From NCBI GenBank assembly GCA_965276715.1, contig OZ255622.1, positions 1,426,001 through 1,490,000 on the forward strand: a DNA stretch of 64,000 nucleotides. The letters run 5' to 3'. The notes under the pieces are model-generated. The model saw nothing but the letters and a program-made list of their open reading frames with translations, did not search any database and had not been told where the DNA came from. A program made the position numbers and the translations under genes. The stretch is from CAXTPV01 sp965276715. GTDB taxonomy: Bacteria > Pseudomonadota > Alphaproteobacteria > Acetobacterales > Acetobacteraceae. Positions 61,943-64,000 of this stretch are shown piece after piece. Numbering within the stretch: position 1 is the first letter of the stretch; the number at the start of each line of letters is the position of its first letter.

Positions 61943-63904
61943 TCAGGCGGCGCGGACGTCGGAGACGAAGACACCGACTTCGGTCGACAGATGCTCGGCC
62001 TGGCGGGAGAGGTCGCTGGCCGCGTCCAGCACCTGGGAGGCGGCCGTCCCGGATTCGTTGGCCGCGGCGCGCACGCCCTCGATGTTGGCGCTGACTTCCT
62101 CGGCGGCGTGCGCGGTCTGCTGGACGTTGCGCGCGATCTCGGCGGTCGCGGCACCCTGCTGCTCGACGGCGGAGGCGATGGCGGTGGCGATCGCGCTCAC
62201 CTCCTCGATGATCGCGGCGATGGTGCCGATCGCATCCACCGCCTCCCTGGTCGCGCCCTGGATCTGGGCGATCTGGGCGCCGATCTGGGCGGTGGCATGC
62301 GCGGTCTGGGTGGCGAGGCCCTTCACCTCGGAGGCGACGACGGCGAAACCCTTGCCGGCGTCGCCGGCGCGCGCCGCCTCGATGGTCGCGTTGAGCGCGA
62401 GGAGGTTGGTCTGGCTGGCGATGGTCGTGATCAGGCCGACGACCTGGCCGATCCTGTCGGCGCCCTCGGCCAGCGCGCGGACGACGGCGTCGGTGCGCTG
62501 GGCGGTCTCGACCGCGCGGCCGGTCACGCGTGCCGACTGGTCGACCTGCTGACCGATCTCGCCGATCGAGAGGGCCAGTTGGTCGGCGGCGCGGGCGACG
62601 GTGCGGACGCCCTCGCTCGCCTGCGTGGCGGCCGCGGCCACGGTGGATGCCTGGATGTTGGTCCGGCCGGCGGTGCCGGTCATGGTCTCGGCCGTCGCCT
62701 GCAGTTCGGTCGAGCCGGCGGCAAGGCTGGCGACGAGTTCGCCGGTCTGGGTCTGGAAGGCGGCGATCAAGGTCTCGAGCCGGGCGGCGCGCTCCTCGCG
62801 CTTCCTCGAGTCGGCCTCGCGCTCGCTGGTCAAGCGTTCGGCGCGGATCGCGTTGAGCCTGAAGATCTCGACCGCGCGGGCCATGTCGCCGATCTCATCC
62901 CGGTCCGCGCGGGCCGGGATGTCGGCCTGGACGTCGCCGTCGGCGATCCGCTTCATGACGCTCGTCATCCGGCTCAGCGGCCCGATGATGCTGCGCCCGA
63001 CGAGGAAGGCGAGAACGCCCCCGGCGGCGAGCGCGAGGACGGCGAGCGTCGCCTCGAGAGCGATCGTCCGGGCCGCGGACCGCGAGACGCGCGCATGGGT
63101 GGCGGCGAAGGCAGCATCGGCCGCATCGGTGGCGGCGGCGAGGCCGCGCTGCATGTCCTGGATCTGCGGCACCAGGGCGCCGGCGTCGATCAGCGAGAGC
63201 TGATCGAGCGAGTGCGCGGTGGCATCGAAGCTCGTCGCATAGTCGGCGAGATGCGCGCGCAGCCTCGCGGGAACGGCGCTCATCCAGCTCGGCAGGACAG
63301 CGGCGAAAGCGTCGACGGCGGCGAGCGCCTGGCCGACTTGGCGGTGGAACGAGGCGGGGCCGGCGGGATCGCTGGTGGCGAGGAAATGCCAGTTGGCGAC
63401 GCCGACGAGAAGAATGGCATTTTCCATCCGGTAGGTGGCGTCCGAGAGGGTCGGGTCGTTCATGGCGTGGGCGGTGCGTCCAGCGGCCCCGGTCGCCTGC
63501 GTGAGCTGGGCTCCATCGGCGGCGAGCCCGGCCTTGTTGCCGGCGACAGCCCGCGTCAGCGCGGCCACGCGTGCCACGGTCCGCATATGGTCGCCCAGCT
63601 TGCGATCGAAGCTTGGCAGGAGGCCGGCCAGCCGTGCCGTCGCGGACGCGGCGTCGGCGACGATCTGCTTGCGGGCGGCCTCGTCGCCGGCCAGGCGATA
63701 TTCGGTTTCGGCGCGACGCATCGCCTCGACGGATCGATCGGCGGATTGCAGCGCATGAGCGACGCCGGCGCTCGCCTGCATTCGGGCGACGTCGCGGCCG
63801 ATGCGTGTCATTTCGAGCACGCTGAAGGCGGCGAGCGCGCCCGAGACCGCGATCAGGACGACATAGCCGAGGAACAGGCGGGACTTGAGCGAGGGACGGA
63901 CCAT
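61943..63904 (-). CDS. methyl-accepting chemotaxis protein
   Basis: A 653-residue receptor. An N-terminal membrane helix (LFLGYVVLIAVSGALAAFSV) and a second at ~285-305 (EATLAVLALAAGGVLAFLVG) enclose a helical periplasmic sensor of about 245 residues (CHASE3/HBM-like in appearance). A HAMP domain follows (SVMKRIADGDVQADIPARAD). The signalling tip is TTIASQTNLLALNATIEAAR with GKGFAVVASEVKGLATQTAH. Methylation-site glutamates are plausible in the flanking helices. The ligand is unknown. Confidence 0.93.
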   Translation of the reverse strand: MVRPSLKSRLFLGYVVLIAVSGALAAFSVLEMTRIGRDVARMQASAGVAHALQSADRSVEAMRRAETEYRLAGDEAARKQIVADAASATARLAGLLPSFDRKLGDHMRTVARVAALTRAVAGNKAGLAADGAQLTQATGAAGRTAHAMNDPTLSDATYRMENAILLVGVANWHFLATSDPAGPASFHRQVGQALAAVDAFAAVLPSWMSAVPARLRAHLADYATSFDATAHSLDQLSLIDAGALVPQIQDMQRGLAAATDAADAAFAATHARVSRSAARTIALEATLAVLALAAGGVLAFLVGRSIIGPLSRMTSVMKRIADGDVQADIPARADRDEIGDMARAVEIFRLNAIRAERLTSEREADSRKREERAARLETLIAAFQTQTGELVASLAAGSTELQATAETMTGTAGRTNIQASTVAAAATQASEGVRTVARAADQLALSIGEIGQQVDQSARVTGRAVETAQRTDAVVRALAEGADRIGQVVGLITTIASQTNLLALNATIEAARAGDAGKGFAVVASEVKGLATQTAHATAQIGAQIAQIQGATREAVDAIGTIAAIIEEVSAIATAIASAVEQQGAATAEIARNVQQTAHAAEEVSANIEGVRAAANESGTAASQVLDAASDLSRQAEHLSTEVGVFVSDVRAA

Positions 63905-64000
63905 GGCACACCGCGACGAACGAGCCCGATAATAGGCCTCGAGAAGTAAGCGGGTGGTGAACGGGGACGATGTCCGGCGGCCAACGCCGCGCCCCGGACC

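Noticed and set aside
60365..63949. 1194-codon forward frame spanning the MFS gene in another frame and the chemotaxis receptor antisense
   Set aside because: It crosses two well-supported genes and a hairpin cluster; its sequence is low-complexity.

Overview
The window is high-GC bacterial chromosomal DNA with tightly packed genes, many joined by ATGA or TGATG overlaps. The order aroA-cmk-rpsA, a FYDLN-type zinc-ribbon gene beside it, a class II-like EPSP synthase, a LiuR-like MerR regulator and YcjX/YcjF point to an alphaproteobacterium. The dispersed GC-rich palindromes between genes fit Acetobacteraceae best, but that family-level call is inference. No rRNA, tRNA or CRISPR array was seen.

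Layout. 1-4.8 kb: a reverse-strand group of TonB-dependent receptor, secreted phosphoesterase and a YncE-like propeller running off the left edge, with a Pho-box-like repeat in front. 4.9-9.3 kb: core genes rpsA, cmk, aroA and the FYDLN gene. 9.6-10.6 kb: three small unknown genes. 10.6-16.6 kb: dipeptidase, exonuclease III, OmpR-type regulator, GTP cyclohydrolase II, L,D-transpeptidase and a flavoprotein. 16.6-29.1 kb: a nearly self-contained fatty-acid beta-oxidation island: FadL porin, MerR regulator, thiolase, 3-hydroxyacyl-CoA dehydrogenase/hydratase fusion, acyl-CoA dehydrogenase, ETF-quinone oxidoreductase, EtfB, EtfA and acyl-CoA ligase. Two promoter sites share a 12-base core that suggests one MerR regulon.

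29.1-38 kb mixes housekeeping genes (rsmB, guaB), a PIN-type toxin-antitoxin pair, small unknown genes and a second phosphate-type protein in which the YncE propeller and phosphoesterase are fused. 38-43 kb is a mobile and decayed stretch: an IS630-family element that has cut off the start of a HAD hydrolase gene, an IS701-family element with intact ends and a 4-bp duplication, an acetyltransferase and an AT-rich islet. 43-49.6 kb holds glycogen phosphorylase, a TetR-controlled EthD/oxidoreductase pair and a small zone of decayed genes.

49.7-64 kb holds a manganese catalase; a reverse-strand set of cupin, histidine kinase, NtrC-type sigma-54 activator and a secreted two-repeat protein with a strong sigma-54 promoter match in front; a broken winged-helix/TPR/rhodanese regulator; an O-methyltransferase; YcjF/YcjX; an MFS transporter; and a chemotaxis receptor. 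The most promising less-described units are the kinase/NtrC/secreted-protein set, the wHTH-TPR-rhodanese regulator, and the two phosphoesterase loci with Pho-box-like sites.
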